A DNA stretch of 64,000 nt from Myxococcus guangdongensis (GTDB lineage Bacteria > Myxococcota > Myxococcia > Myxococcales > Myxococcaceae). The position numbers were made by a program, and so were the translations under genes. Where the stretch lies: the NCBI RefSeq assembly GCF_024198255.1, contig NZ_JAJVKW010000012.1, positions 186,001-250,000 of the forward strand, given 5' to 3'. This document shows, piece by piece, positions 43,241-52,930 of this stretch (its first letter is position 1; every line of letters starts with the position of its first letter). Below the pieces are notes generated by a model. That model saw only the letters and a program-made list of their open reading frames with translations. It ran no database searches and was not told the DNA's origin.

Positions 43241-46090
43241 TCAGTTGTCGACGAAGAAGTTGAAGCGCTGGACCGTGGAGTTGCCCACGCCGTCGCTCAT
43301 CCACACGTCGACGGTGTGCGAGCCGTCCAGCAGCTCGGTGGTGTCGAGTGACGCGGTCCAGTCACCGTTCGCCTGCTGCGTGCCCGGGCGGATGCCGGAC
43401 ATGTCGCGGCTGAAGCCCACGTTGGTGATGGGGCCGAAGTTGTCGGTGACACGCGCGCGCAGGGTGATGGTGCCGCTCACCGTGGCGCCCGAGGCGGGCG
43501 ACAGCAGCGTGGCGGTGGGGGCCTGCACGTCGTAGTTCACCCGACGCGTCGTGGTGGTGGAGACGCCCGTCTCGCTCAGCGTGACGATGGAGAGGTTGTT
43601 GACGCCCGGGGTGAGCGTCAGCGTGCTCTGCACCGCGCCGCCGCCGCGGCCCACCGACAGGGGCGCGCCGCCGTTGATGCGCACCGTCGTGCCGGACAGG
43701 GACTGCACGTTGACCGTGTACACGAGCTGGTTGTTGGGCTGCGCGCCGAAGGTCTGGTTGTCACCGGGGTTGGTGGAGACGACGGGCGTGCCCGGGTCCA
43801 CCCAGATGAACACCAGCTTCTCCGTCACGTTGAAGGCGCTGTCCGTGGCGCGCACCAGGATGACCTGGTCGCCGTAGTTCATCGGCACCGTGTGCTCCAC
43901 CGTGCCGTTGCCGAACTCCAGGATGGACGACGCCACCCACTGCGTCTCCACGCGCACCGGCGTCTGGTCCTGCACCGACGACGTCACCGTCACGTTGAGC
44001 TGGCCCAGCGCCGCGCCGTTCACCGGCGACTGCACCGTGAGAACCGGCGGCACGCGGTCCACCGTGAGGTTGACCTGCTTGGTGGTGACACCGCCGAAGC
44101 TGTCGCGCGCGGTGAGCTGGATGATGTTCGGGCCTTCCTGCAGGGTGATGGTCGTGTAGATGAGGCCGCCGTTGCCCGGCGTGAGCGGGATGACGGTGGC
44201 GCCGTTGATGATGAAGGCCGCGTAGGTGACGTAGGCGCCCGGAGCGCGCGGCGTGGCGTAGCCCCAGATGTCCAGCGTCGTCTCGCGCGTGAAGGCGGGC
44301 GGGTTGCCGATGGTGACCGACGGCGTCAGGTGCGGGAACGGGTCGATGATGACCGTGCGCGCGTCGGTGCTGCCCAGCAGGTTGGACTGCGGCGCCGAGC
44401 GCTCGATGCCCGAGTACACCGCGCGGAAGTCCTGCGCGCCCGTCACCGTCCACGAGTCCGCGGGCGGCACCCAGTCGAAGGTGAACAGGCCGTCCGCGTT
44501 GACGTCCGCGTCCGCGCCCACCGGGACACCGGCCACGTAGAACGTGACGACGCCGTTGGTGGGGCCCACGACGGGGTTGTTGTTGGCGTCACGCACGCGC
44601 GCGGACAGGATGTTGCCCGTGCCGATGGTGATGTGCGCGTTGACCGCGGGCGTCTGGATGGTGGTCGTGGTGGCCATGCCCGTGACGGGCGGCAGCGGCG
44701 GCGTGTAGGCGTTGACGCGCGCGGAGCCGGACACGCCCGGGGCGCCGCCGGAGACGGCGGTGAGGGTGAACTCGGACGTCAGCGCGGGCAGCAGGTTGGA
44801 CGGCGCGTTGACGGTGACGGTGACGGTGCCCTCGCCGCCCGCGGGCAGGAAGAGGCTGACGGGGTTGGGGAAGGAGGCCCAGCCGGGCAGACCGCCCGAC
44901 GTGCTCAGCGTGTACGTGTCCGCCTGGTAGCCGTGGTTCTTCACGTTGAAGGTGAACGTCGTCTGCTGGCCCTGCTGCGAGCCGATGAGCAGCTGCTTGC
45001 GCGCCTCGCCCACCACCGTGACGTGCACGCTGAAGTCGCCGTAGCAGGACAGGCCCAGCGCCGCGAACGTCGTGGGGATGTCGAACGTGACGGAGCCCGT
45101 GCGCCAGCTGCCGTCCGCGGACTGGCGCGTCTTGAGCCACTCGATGCTGCTGCGCACGCGCGGGTCCGTGGCGGGCTCGCGGCCGGCCAGGCACAAAGCG
45201 TAGATGGCGCTGCCGGTGGCCATGTCGTTGGCCGCGGCGTTGTGCAAGTCACCCCAGCCCGGGTTGCCGGGCGAGGCGCGCGCGAGCAGCCGGTTGGCCA
45301 GCGTGTCGATGGCGGTGAGGTTCGCGTTGGAGGGGCCGGGGCCCGCGGCCTTCAGGCCCACCACGGCCCAGGCCACCTGGAAGGTGTACGGCATGCCGTT
45401 GCCCGTGGCGCCCTGGTCCGCGTTGTCCAGGTTGGCGCGCAGGTAGGCGGCGGCGCGGTCCAGCGACGCCTGGTACTGCGCGGCCCGGGCCGGGTCCACG
45501 CGCTGCTTCGCCTGGGCGATGCCCACCATGATGCGCGCCGTGGTGGGCACGCTGCCGTGGTTCACCGGGAAGTTGGTGTAGTCCGACGGCCACCGGCCGC
45601 TGGCCTCCTGCGTGAGCAGCGCCCAGTTGGCCGCCGCCACCAGCGTGGCGCTGTACTGCGTGGACACGGACTGGTCATACCCGGCCAGGCCGAACGTGGC
45701 GTAGGACGTCTTCTCGTTGCGGAACGAGGAGCCCTCGTGAATCCACGAGCCGTTGGCCAACTGCTCCGTCGCGATGCGCTGGCCGAGGAACTCCAGGTTG
45801 TACTGGTTGGTCCGCCCGTTGGCGACGACGGCCGTCATGTCGTAGCCGTTGGCCCGCGCGGCCGCGAGGCCGAACGTCGAGGCGCCCACGCGGTGGCACG
45901 CCGCGCAGCCGTTGCCCGTCACCCACGTGGCGACGTCCGAGCTGAGGAAGTTGACGGCGCGCTGGGTGGACTGCGTGTTGGTCTGCGTCTGCGCGGACGC
46001 AGGCGTGGACAGGAAGGCGAGCAGCACCGTCAGCAGGCCGACGAGGGCCGACGGACGCGTGACACGCCGCGACGAGGCGGGGTGGAACAT
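43241..46090 (-). CDS. secreted haem-c / cyclase-like toroid / Ig-module protein (paralogue 2)
   Basis: 949 residues from the ATG at 46090 (GGAGACCC before it), beginning with a signal peptide cleaved near ASAQ (residues 31-34). One haem motif, CAACH (62-66), then toroid repeats (NWALLTQEASGRWPSDY, SIEWLKTRQSADGSWRTG, DIPTTFAALGLSC) and Ig-like modules, ending ELLDGSHTVDVWMSDGVGNS. It aligns with paralogue 1 over its whole length, including YTSYAAFGLAGYD versus KTSYATFGLAGYD and TFGLAAARANGYD versus LFGLTQASANGFD, so the two come from one duplication. Function unknown; exported and haem-bearing by sequence. Confidence 0.87.
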   Translation of the reverse strand: MFHPASSRRVTRPSALVGLLTVLLAFLSTPASAQTQTNTQSTQRAVNFLSSDVATWVTGNGCAACHRVGASTFGLAAARANGYDMTAVVANGRTNQYNLEFLGQRIATEQLANGSWIHEGSSFRNEKTSYATFGLAGYDQSVSTQYSATLVAAANWALLTQEASGRWPSDYTNFPVNHGSVPTTARIMVGIAQAKQRVDPARAAQYQASLDRAAAYLRANLDNADQGATGNGMPYTFQVAWAVVGLKAAGPGPSNANLTAIDTLANRLLARASPGNPGWGDLHNAAANDMATGSAIYALCLAGREPATDPRVRSSIEWLKTRQSADGSWRTGSVTFDIPTTFAALGLSCYGDFSVHVTVVGEARKQLLIGSQQGQQTTFTFNVKNHGYQADTYTLSTSGGLPGWASFPNPVSLFLPAGGEGTVTVTVNAPSNLLPALTSEFTLTAVSGGAPGVSGSARVNAYTPPLPPVTGMATTTTIQTPAVNAHITIGTGNILSARVRDANNNPVVGPTNGVVTFYVAGVPVGADADVNADGLFTFDWVPPADSWTVTGAQDFRAVYSGIERSAPQSNLLGSTDARTVIIDPFPHLTPSVTIGNPPAFTRETTLDIWGYATPRAPGAYVTYAAFIINGATVIPLTPGNGGLIYTTITLQEGPNIIQLTARDSFGGVTTKQVNLTVDRVPPVLTVQSPVNGAALGQLNVTVTSSVQDQTPVRVETQWVASSILEFGNGTVEHTVPMNYGDQVILVRATDSAFNVTEKLVFIWVDPGTPVVSTNPGDNQTFGAQPNNQLVYTVNVQSLSGTTVRINGGAPLSVGRGGGAVQSTLTLTPGVNNLSIVTLSETGVSTTTTRRVNYDVQAPTATLLSPASGATVSGTITLRARVTDNFGPITNVGFSRDMSGIRPGTQQANGDWTASLDTTELLDGSHTVDVWMSDGVGNSTVQRFNFFVDN

Positions 46091-46597
46091 GGGTCTCCGG
46101 ACAGGCGAAGAGCCGGTGCCAGTCATTGGCACAGGGCGCGGCACCTCCGGGGGCGCCTGGACGCACGAAGACCCGTCCTGAAGGAGGACCCAAGGCCCTC
46201 CGCCAGAGCGGACACGTCCAGGATGTGTGGATGGCTCCCCCCCGCAGGCAGCGCGTATTGGTGGAATACTCCACAGTGGTTGAAATTGTCCAGTCACCGA
46301 AAATCGGACAGTTTCAGTGATAACGGTGTTTTAAGTGACACCCACCGTCCGTGGGAGAGCGGCGCGCTCGGAGTGGTCTGGAAGGACCCGCAAGCGAGAC
46401 TTGCGTGACACTCCCGTCACATGGCCCGGGGGCACGCCGGGGATTCATGGTGAAGACGGCGCGCTCGAGCGGGAGGGTTGGCCTCGCGGTGGGGCCGCTT
46501 CGCGCGACGTGAGGTGCTGGCCGCGGCGCGCCCGCGTGGGGGCCCCACCCGCGCGCGAGGGTGTCTGCTCGCGCGCGGGGACTGGAGACGCGGGACT
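46091..46597. other. 507-base intergenic region with small inverted repeats
   Basis: Upstream of haem-toroid paralogue 2. An AT-richer core at about 46255-46335 holds GTGGAATACTCCAC (46261-46274, a 5-bp stem) and the pair TGTCC (46287-46291) / GGACA (46306-46310). These are plausible regulatory sites for the minus-strand gene. The remainder (46340-46597) is GC-rich without a supported gene. Confidence 0.45.
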
Positions 46598-47557
46598 TCA
46601 GCCGCCGACGATGTCGAGCGTCTGGCCGACGCCCTTCGCGCGGGCGACGTCGTAGAGGGCGCGGGCGAGGGCCACGTCCTGCAGCGCGAGGCCGGTGGAG
46701 TCGAAGATGCTGATCTCCTCCCCGGAGCGGCCGGGCTTCTTGCCGGCCACGACTTCGCCGAGGGTGCCGGCGATCTGCTCGGCGCGCAGCACGCCGTCAT
46801 GCAGGGGGACGTTGACCTCGCCGGAGTGCAGGGCCTGCTCGGTGTCGTCGATGAAGACGCGGCCCTCGGTGAGGATGCGCGGGTCCAGCTCCTGCTTGCC
46901 GGGGGCATCCGCGCCCATGGCGTTGATGTGGGCGCCGGGCTTGACCCACTCGCGCTTCACCACCGGGGTGCGCGAGGGCGTGGAGGTGCAGACGATGTCC
47001 GCGCCGGAGGCCTCCTGGAGGCTGACCACGCGGCCGCCCTTCTCGGACTGGAGGGCCTTGGCGGCGGCGTCGGAGGCATCGGCGAGCAGCAGCTCCAGCT
47101 CCCCGAAGAGGGCGCGGTGCGCGTCGATGAGGACGCGGGCCTGCACGCCACAGCCGACGAGCCCGAGCGTGCGGGGCTTGGGCTTCGCCAGGTACTTGGA
47201 CGCGACGCCGCCCGCGCAGCCGGTGCGCCACGCGGTGAGCCAGGTGCCGTCGAGGATGGCGAGCGGGGACGCGGTGTCCGGGTCGCTGAGGATGTAGAGG
47301 GCGCGCACGGTGGGCAGGCCGTGCTTCTTGGGGTTCTGGGGATGGGCGTTGACCCACTTCACGCCGGCCGCGCCGTCGAGGAACGCGGGCATGGCGCGGA
47401 AGTCGCCGTCGTACTGCGGCAGGGAGAGGTACACCTTGGGCGGCATGAGGGACTCGCCGCGGCCGTGGGCCCGGAAGGCCTTCTCGACGGCCTGGAGTCC
47501 GAGCTCGACGGTGTAGAGACCGCGCAGCTCTTTCGCGCTGAGGATGAGGGTGGACAT
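46598..47557 (-). CDS. ornithine cyclodeaminase / mu-crystallin family protein
   Basis: 319 residues. N-terminal half: MPPKVYLSLPQYDGDFRAMPAF and GVKWVNAHPQNPKKHGLPTV, with the substrate Lys/Arg of this family. C-terminal half: NAD-binding TLGLVGCGVQARVLIDAH, then VCTSTPSRTPVV and GAHINAMGADAPGKQELD. Family members include ornithine cyclodeaminase, archaeal alanine dehydrogenase and imine reductases, and sequence alone does not decide between them. It is divergent from the DUF1152 gene, with 78 bases for both promoters. Confidence 0.9.
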   Translation of the reverse strand: MSTLILSAKELRGLYTVELGLQAVEKAFRAHGRGESLMPPKVYLSLPQYDGDFRAMPAFLDGAAGVKWVNAHPQNPKKHGLPTVRALYILSDPDTASPLAILDGTWLTAWRTGCAGGVASKYLAKPKPRTLGLVGCGVQARVLIDAHRALFGELELLLADASDAAAKALQSEKGGRVVSLQEASGADIVCTSTPSRTPVVKREWVKPGAHINAMGADAPGKQELDPRILTEGRVFIDDTEQALHSGEVNVPLHDGVLRAEQIAGTLGEVVAGKKPGRSGEEISIFDSTGLALQDVALARALYDVARAKGVGQTLDIVGG

Positions 47558-47635
47558 GGCGGCGCTATATACCGGAGGTGTCGGTACGCCGCCCTGTGGG
47601 TGATGCTCCAGGGCCTGGTGAAGGGAGCTTCTTCC

Positions 47636-48586
47636 GTGGACTTGTGCACTTCCCCGCTGTTCGAGCGACTCGCCTCCGCCCGCCACGTGCTCATCGCCGG
47701 GGGCGGTGGAGGCTTCGACGTGTTCAGCGGGCTGCCGCTGTACTTCCGGCTGCGCGCGCAGGGGAAGACGGTGTCGCTGGCCAACCTGAGCTTCACGCGG
47801 CTGGAGCGCGTGGAGGGGGAGTGGACGGCCCCTGGGGTGGTCCGCGTGGACTCCACCACGGTGGGACCGGAGCACTACTTCCCGGAGGGGTGGCTGGCGC
47901 GCTGGTTCGCGCGGCAGGGGGAGGAGGTGTCCATCTACTGCCTGGACCGGGGCGGCGTGGCGCCGGTGCGGAAGGCCTATGCCACGCTGCACTCACAGCT
48001 CGGGTTCGACGCGGTGGTGTTGGTGGATGGGGGCACGGACATCCTGATGCGCGGGGATGAGGTCGGACTGGGCACGCCGGTGGAGGACATCTCCAGCCTG
48101 GGCGCGGTGCACGCGCTGCCGGAGATGACGAAGCTGGTGGTGTGTCTGGGCTTCGGCGTGGACCGGCACCATGGCGTCTGCCACGCGCACTTCCTGGAGT
48201 CGGTGGCCGCGCTCAGCAAGGACGGGGGCTACCTGGGCGTCACCGCGCTGCTGGAGTCGATGCCGGAGGTGGCCCGGTACAAGGACGCGGTGTCGTTCGC
48301 GTGCGAGCGGATGCCGAGCGCCCCGAGCATCGTCTCGCTCTCCGTGGTGTCCGCGCTGGAGGGGGAGTACGGCGACGTGCACCGCACGGTGCGGACGCAG
48401 GGCAGCACGCTGTGGATCAACCCGTTGATGAGCATGTACTGGGCGTTCGATTTGTCGGCGGTGGCGCGCAGGTGTCTGTACCTGGAGGCGCTCGCGGACA
48501 CGCAGACGCCGTGGCAGATGGGCCTCATCATCGAGAAGTTCCGCGAGGAGCGTCCCATCCGGCCGTGGATGGACATCCCGGTGTGA
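47636..48586 (+). CDS. DUF1152 family protein
   Basis: 316 residues from GTG 47636 (AAGGGAGC upstream); an ATG 33 bases earlier is possible. The start RHVLIAGGGGGFDVFSGLPLYFRLR is a glycine-rich nucleotide-binding-like loop, followed by VVLVDGGTDILMRGDEVGLGTPVEDI and VVCLGFGVDRHHGVCHAHFLE, signatures of DUF1152. The family has no established activity. The fold looks like a Rossmann-type nucleotide binder, which is inference. The start of the next gene (kinase) lies 20 bases after its stop, so both are likely co-transcribed. Confidence 0.85.
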   Translation: MDLCTSPLFERLASARHVLIAGGGGGFDVFSGLPLYFRLRAQGKTVSLANLSFTRLERVEGEWTAPGVVRVDSTTVGPEHYFPEGWLARWFARQGEEVSIYCLDRGGVAPVRKAYATLHSQLGFDAVVLVDGGTDILMRGDEVGLGTPVEDISSLGAVHALPEMTKLVVCLGFGVDRHHGVCHAHFLESVAALSKDGGYLGVTALLESMPEVARYKDAVSFACERMPSAPSIVSLSVVSALEGEYGDVHRTVRTQGSTLWINPLMSMYWAFDLSAVARRCLYLEALADTQTPWQMGLIIEKFREERPIRPWMDIPV

Positions 48587-48606
48587 CGCGCGAGGAGTGC
48601 GCCAGC

Positions 48607-51600
48607 GTGAGTGAGCAGGACGAAGCGCAGCTGCGGCAGGCCGTCGCCGAGGGGGTGCTCGCTCGCGACGAGGTGGAGGCGCTGCGCGCGGAGGCCGTGC
48701 GGCTGGGACAGCGTCCGCTGGAGTTGCTCCGGGCGCGAGGGCGGCTCTCCGAGGACACGTATGTGTCCCTGCTGCGGATGGGCCGGGATGCGCGGGAACC
48801 GGTGACGCCAGGGGCACCCGTGGCTGGCGCTGACACGGCGGAGGTCGTCCCCGGACGCCCCGGCGATGCGCCCGTCTCCGACGACACGCCCGGCCTTCCA
48901 GGCGGGAGCCCCGGTCCCTCGGACAGACTCGGCGTCGACGTGTCACCCGGACGAGGGACCTCCGACGCCGACGTGCCCGCGTTCCCGGTGCCGGGGTGGG
49001 AGCGCTACTCGCCCGTGCGCTTCCTCGGTCAGGGCGGGATGGGCCGCGTGTTCCTCGCGTGGGACGCGCGGCTTCATCGTCACGTGGCGCTGAAGTTCGT
49101 GCGCGGGGACGAGCCAGAGCTCACGCGTCGGTTCGTCTCGGAGGCCCGTGCGCAGGCGCGGGTCTCGCACCCTCGGGTCTGCGAGGTGTACGAGGTCGGC
49201 GAGGTCCAGGGGCGCGTCTACATCGCCATGCGCTACGTGGACGGGTTGCCGCTGCAGTCGCAAGTGGAGTCGCTCGGCGTCGAGCAGAAGGCCCGCGTCC
49301 TGCGCGACGCCGCCGAGGGTGTACACGCCGCGCATCGCGCCGGGCTCATCCATCGCGACATCAAGCCCTCCAACCTCCTCGTCGAGCGCTCCGCCGACGG
49401 CGAGCTGTCCGTGTACGTCATGGACTTCGGGCTCGCGCGCGACTGGAAGGAGGGGGCCACCGCGACGGGCACCGTGCTCGGCACGCCGCACTTCATGTCG
49501 CCCGAGCAGGCCCGAGGTGAGGTCGCCCGGCTGGACCGACGCGCGGATGTGTACAGCCTGGGCGCCACGCTCTACGCGCTGCTGACGGGGCGCGCTCCCA
49601 TCCCCGGTGAGAACGGGCTGGAGGTGCTGGGCAACATCGCCACCGTGGAGCCGCGTCCTCCGCGGGCCCTGGACGCGGACCTCCCCGTGGACCTGGAGGC
49701 CATCACCCTCAAGTGCCTGGAGAAGGACCGCTCCCTGCGATACGGCTCGGCGCGCGAGCTGGCGGAGGACCTGTCGCGCTTCCTCGACGGCGCGCCCGTG
49801 CTCGCGCGCACCGGCCCGGGCTACCGCGCGCGCAAGTGGCTGCGCAGGCACCGTCGCTCCGTGGCGCTGGGGACGGGGGCGCTCGTCGTGGTGTCGCTCG
49901 CCCTGGGGCAGGCGGTGCTCGCCCGTCGCGAGGTCTCCCAGCGCGAGGCCCTGACCCGCCGCTTCACGGAGCAGGTGGAGCGCATCGAGGCCCAGGCCCG
50001 CTACACGGGCATCGCTCCCGTGCATGACACCCGCGCGGACCGCGAGGCCCTGCGCGAGCGCATGCGCGAGCTGGAGGCCGCGATGCGTGAGGCGGGGCCC
50101 ATGGCCGATGGCCCGGGGCACTCTGCGCTGGGGCGAGGCCACCTCGCGCTCGGGGATGACGTGCTCGCGCACCATCACCTGGACGCGGCGTGGCGGGCGG
50201 GGAACACCGAGCCGCGCGTGGCGTACTCGATGGCCCTGGTCCTGAGCCACCTGTACCAGCGCGCGCGGCTGGACGCCGAGCGGACCCGGGACGAGAAGAC
50301 CCGCGCGAAGCGGCTCCACGACGCCACCCGTCGGTTCGGTGAGACGGCGCGCGACTTCCTGCGCCGGAGCGAAGGGGCCCAGGTCCCCTCGCCGGAGTAT
50401 GTGGCCGCGCTGCTCGCGTTCCTGGAGGACCGTCACGACGAGGCGCTGGAGAGGCTGGAGGCGCCGGGCTCACGGCTGCCCTGGTTCCATGAGGCTCCGT
50501 TGCTGCGCGGGGACATCCTGGTGACGCGGGCCGCGAGTCGCTGGAACACGGGGCAGCGGGACGGCGCGCTCGCGGACCTGGAGGAGGGACGACGGGCCTA
50601 TGCGCGCGCGGCGGACATCGGTCGCAGCGTGCCCGCCGTGTCTCTCGCGCGGGCGCGCCTGGAGGGCTGGGCGTTGTTGCTCGCGCTGTATGGCCAGGGC
50701 GAGGTGGCGCCTCACTACGAGCGGGGCATGGCGGCGGTGTCCCAGGCGCTCGTGCTCGCGCCGGACAACGCGGAGGCCCATGAGCTGGAGGCGGGCTTCC
50801 ATCGACGCCTCGCCGAGCACCAGGCCCGCCTGGGGGGTGAGGTGGAGCCGCTGTTGGACCAGGCCCTGGCCTCGGCGCGCCGGGCGATGGAGTTGTCGCC
50901 GCTGCGGCTGGAGGGCTTGCATGAGCTGGCCCTGGTGCACTGGCAGCGGGCCCGGCTGCGACAGGAGAAGGGGTTGGACCCGCGGGACTCGTTGCGGGAG
51001 GCCGTCGCCGCCTTCGACCGCATGGTCCCCGAGACGTGGGACTACGACTTCCACGCCGACCATGGGCAGGTGTTCCGGGTGTGGGCGGACTACGAGGACG
51101 GGGTGGGGGGCGATTCGCTGCCCTATCGGCAGCGGGCCATCGACTCGCACGAGCGCGCGGTCGGGCTGGATGCCAAGCGGCCCGAGGCGTGGATCAACCT
51201 GGGGACCGAGTACCTCGCGCGCGCCACGAATCCTCGGGCGCCGAGCCCCGGGGAGGACCTGGACAAGGCCGTCGCGGCCCTGGAGCGCGCGCGGACCCTC
51301 AATCCCGAGCACGTGGTGCCTTGGTTCTACGAGGGCGAGGTGCAGCTGGCCCGGGCCGCGAGGCAGCGGGACTCGGGCGCGGACCCGGGGCCGGCGTTGA
51401 GGCGAGCCCATGAAGCGTATCTGCGGGGCGTGGCCATCAACCCGAGGCTGCCTCCGCTGCACAACGGTCTGGGCACCGTGTGGTTCGAGCAGGCGAAGGA
51501 CACGTGGGAGCGCGGGGGAGACCCGGGGCCGTCGTTGCGTGAGGCGCTGAAGTCGTTCGAGCAGGCCATCGCGTTGGCGCCGGCCCAGGGCTACGGACAG

Positions 51601-52275
51601 AACAACGTGGGGGAGGTCCACGCGTGGCGTGCGCGGATGCGAGTGCTCGAGGGGCGCTCTCCCGAGGCCGAGGTGAAGGCGGCCCGCGCCGCGCTGAAGG
51701 ACGCGTTGGAGAAGGTGCCGGACCTGGCCCCGCCGTGGATGAACCTGGGCACGGCGCTCCTGGCGGAGGCTGAGTGGAGGAGTACGCGGGGACAGTCGGT
51801 GGAGCCCGTTCTGGCGGAGGCGGTCCAGGCCCTGCGCCGCGCGCTGAAGCTGAACCCGAAGCAGGCCCAGGCGTGGCGGGTGCTGGGCGAGGCGCTGGCC
51901 GTGGATTCGCTGGCGAAGGGAGACGCGGAGTCGCTCACGCAGGTGGACCACGCGTTCCAGCAGGCCCTCACGCTGGAGCCGACCCAGCCCGAGCATCGTC
52001 TGGCCTTCGCGCGCTTCTGTCTGCTCTGGGGGCAGCGGCCTGGTGCGAGTGATTCCAAGAGGCTGGAGCGTGGACGGGTGCTCACGGAAGAGGTCCTCGC
52101 GGTGAGGCCGACGTGGCCACGAGCGCGGGCCATGCGAGCCGGAGCGCTCCTGGCCTCGGAGGAGTCGGGACTCGCCCAGGTGGAGGCGCGCGAGATGTTG
52201 TCCCGCGCGCTCGGCGACAATCCGCACCTCACGCGTGGGTGGGGCCCGGTGCTCTCCGTGGAGAAGTCTCCGTGA
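48607..52275 (+). CDS. large Ser/Thr protein kinase with C-terminal TPR region
   Basis: 1222 residues from GTG 48607, with GAGGAG nine bases upstream. An acidic Pro-rich N-terminal tail (1-130) precedes a full kinase domain: glycine loop GQGGMG (141-146), Lys163, HRDIKPSN (249-256), DFGLA (273-277), GTPHFMSPEQ. One membrane helix lies at about 418-439 (VALGTGALVVVSLALGQAVL). Some 780 residues of helical repeats follow, many TPR-like (PEAWINLGTEYLARA, AYLRGVAINPRLPPLHNGLG, PPWMNLGTALLAEAEW). This resembles the large kinase-TPR proteins common in myxobacteria, with the TPR part outside the membrane. Confidence 0.94.
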   Translation: MSEQDEAQLRQAVAEGVLARDEVEALRAEAVRLGQRPLELLRARGRLSEDTYVSLLRMGRDAREPVTPGAPVAGADTAEVVPGRPGDAPVSDDTPGLPGGSPGPSDRLGVDVSPGRGTSDADVPAFPVPGWERYSPVRFLGQGGMGRVFLAWDARLHRHVALKFVRGDEPELTRRFVSEARAQARVSHPRVCEVYEVGEVQGRVYIAMRYVDGLPLQSQVESLGVEQKARVLRDAAEGVHAAHRAGLIHRDIKPSNLLVERSADGELSVYVMDFGLARDWKEGATATGTVLGTPHFMSPEQARGEVARLDRRADVYSLGATLYALLTGRAPIPGENGLEVLGNIATVEPRPPRALDADLPVDLEAITLKCLEKDRSLRYGSARELAEDLSRFLDGAPVLARTGPGYRARKWLRRHRRSVALGTGALVVVSLALGQAVLARREVSQREALTRRFTEQVERIEAQARYTGIAPVHDTRADREALRERMRELEAAMREAGPMADGPGHSALGRGHLALGDDVLAHHHLDAAWRAGNTEPRVAYSMALVLSHLYQRARLDAERTRDEKTRAKRLHDATRRFGETARDFLRRSEGAQVPSPEYVAALLAFLEDRHDEALERLEAPGSRLPWFHEAPLLRGDILVTRAASRWNTGQRDGALADLEEGRRAYARAADIGRSVPAVSLARARLEGWALLLALYGQGEVAPHYERGMAAVSQALVLAPDNAEAHELEAGFHRRLAEHQARLGGEVEPLLDQALASARRAMELSPLRLEGLHELALVHWQRARLRQEKGLDPRDSLREAVAAFDRMVPETWDYDFHADHGQVFRVWADYEDGVGGDSLPYRQRAIDSHERAVGLDAKRPEAWINLGTEYLARATNPRAPSPGEDLDKAVAALERARTLNPEHVVPWFYEGEVQLARAARQRDSGADPGPALRRAHEAYLRGVAINPRLPPLHNGLGTVWFEQAKDTWERGGDPGPSLREALKSFEQAIALAPAQGYGQNNVGEVHAWRARMRVLEGRSPEAEVKAARAALKDALEKVPDLAPPWMNLGTALLAEAEWRSTRGQSVEPVLAEAVQALRRALKLNPKQAQAWRVLGEALAVDSLAKGDAESLTQVDHAFQQALTLEPTQPEHRLAFARFCLLWGQRPGASDSKRLERGRVLTEEVLAVRPTWPRARAMRAGALLASEESGLAQVEAREMLSRALGDNPHLTRGWGPVLSVEKSP

Positions 52276-52283
52276 GGAGAACT

Positions 52284-52865
52284 TCAGTCCGGGTCCTCGG
52301 TGGGCTCGGGCACCTTGGTGACGACATCGAGGTTGCCGCGGATGGTCTGGTCATCCGTGACGCAGTCGGCGCTCTTGCAGCCCTGGGAGCAGTGGTCGTC
52401 CGTGTCGTTGCAGATGCTCAGGCAGTACTCGCCCGAGGGCAGGTCGGGGGCGGACCACGAGCCCTTGCCGCGCAGCTTCGTCAGGGCCACGACGCCTCCA
52501 TCCGCGGAGGAGCGCACATCGCGCAGGTCGATGCACAGGTCCTTGCTCAGGTCGGAGGTGATTTCGATGCCCTGCCCGGAGCACAGCGTCCAGCCCTTCG
52601 AGCCGGGCCCCGGGTCGAACCGCTTCCCCGCGCCCCCGGTCTCCACGAGGAGCTCCAGGCAGCCCCCGTCTTGCGCCATGCACGGGTCCACCGCGCAGCC
52701 TCCATCGGTCTGCTGCAAGCGGGGCAGGCCGTCCGCCCGTGCATGCTGTTGATTCGACTCCGACGCGTTGCTGACTGGCTCACGCGTCCGTGATGCACAC
52801 GCCGCCCAGCCCGCCACGAGCAACACTCCCAGCACCCCGCTTCTGTTCCTCACGTTCCCTCCCAT
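52284..52865 (-). CDS. Cys-rich lipoprotein of unknown function
   Basis: 193 residues from the ATG at 52865 (a GTG 12 bases later with GGGAGGGA before it is an alternative). The lipobox is GWAAC, cut before Cys. The mature part is Cys-rich (GGCAVDPCMAQDGGCLELLVE, LCSGQGIEI, YCLSICNDTDDHCSQGCKSADC), giving about ten Cys likely paired as disulfides. A central PPSGEYCLSICNDT-like stretch suggests a small beta domain. I cannot name the family. It converges with the kinase-TPR gene, 8 bases apart. Confidence 0.75.
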   Translation of the reverse strand: MGGNVRNRSGVLGVLLVAGWAACASRTREPVSNASESNQQHARADGLPRLQQTDGGCAVDPCMAQDGGCLELLVETGGAGKRFDPGPGSKGWTLCSGQGIEITSDLSKDLCIDLRDVRSSADGGVVALTKLRGKGSWSAPDLPSGEYCLSICNDTDDHCSQGCKSADCVTDDQTIRGNLDVVTKVPEPTEDPD

Positions 52866-52930
52866 CGACACATGTCGCGATGCACGTGGAGAGAGCATGC
52901 ACCGTGCCACGCGTGTCGCGTGGGAACGTG

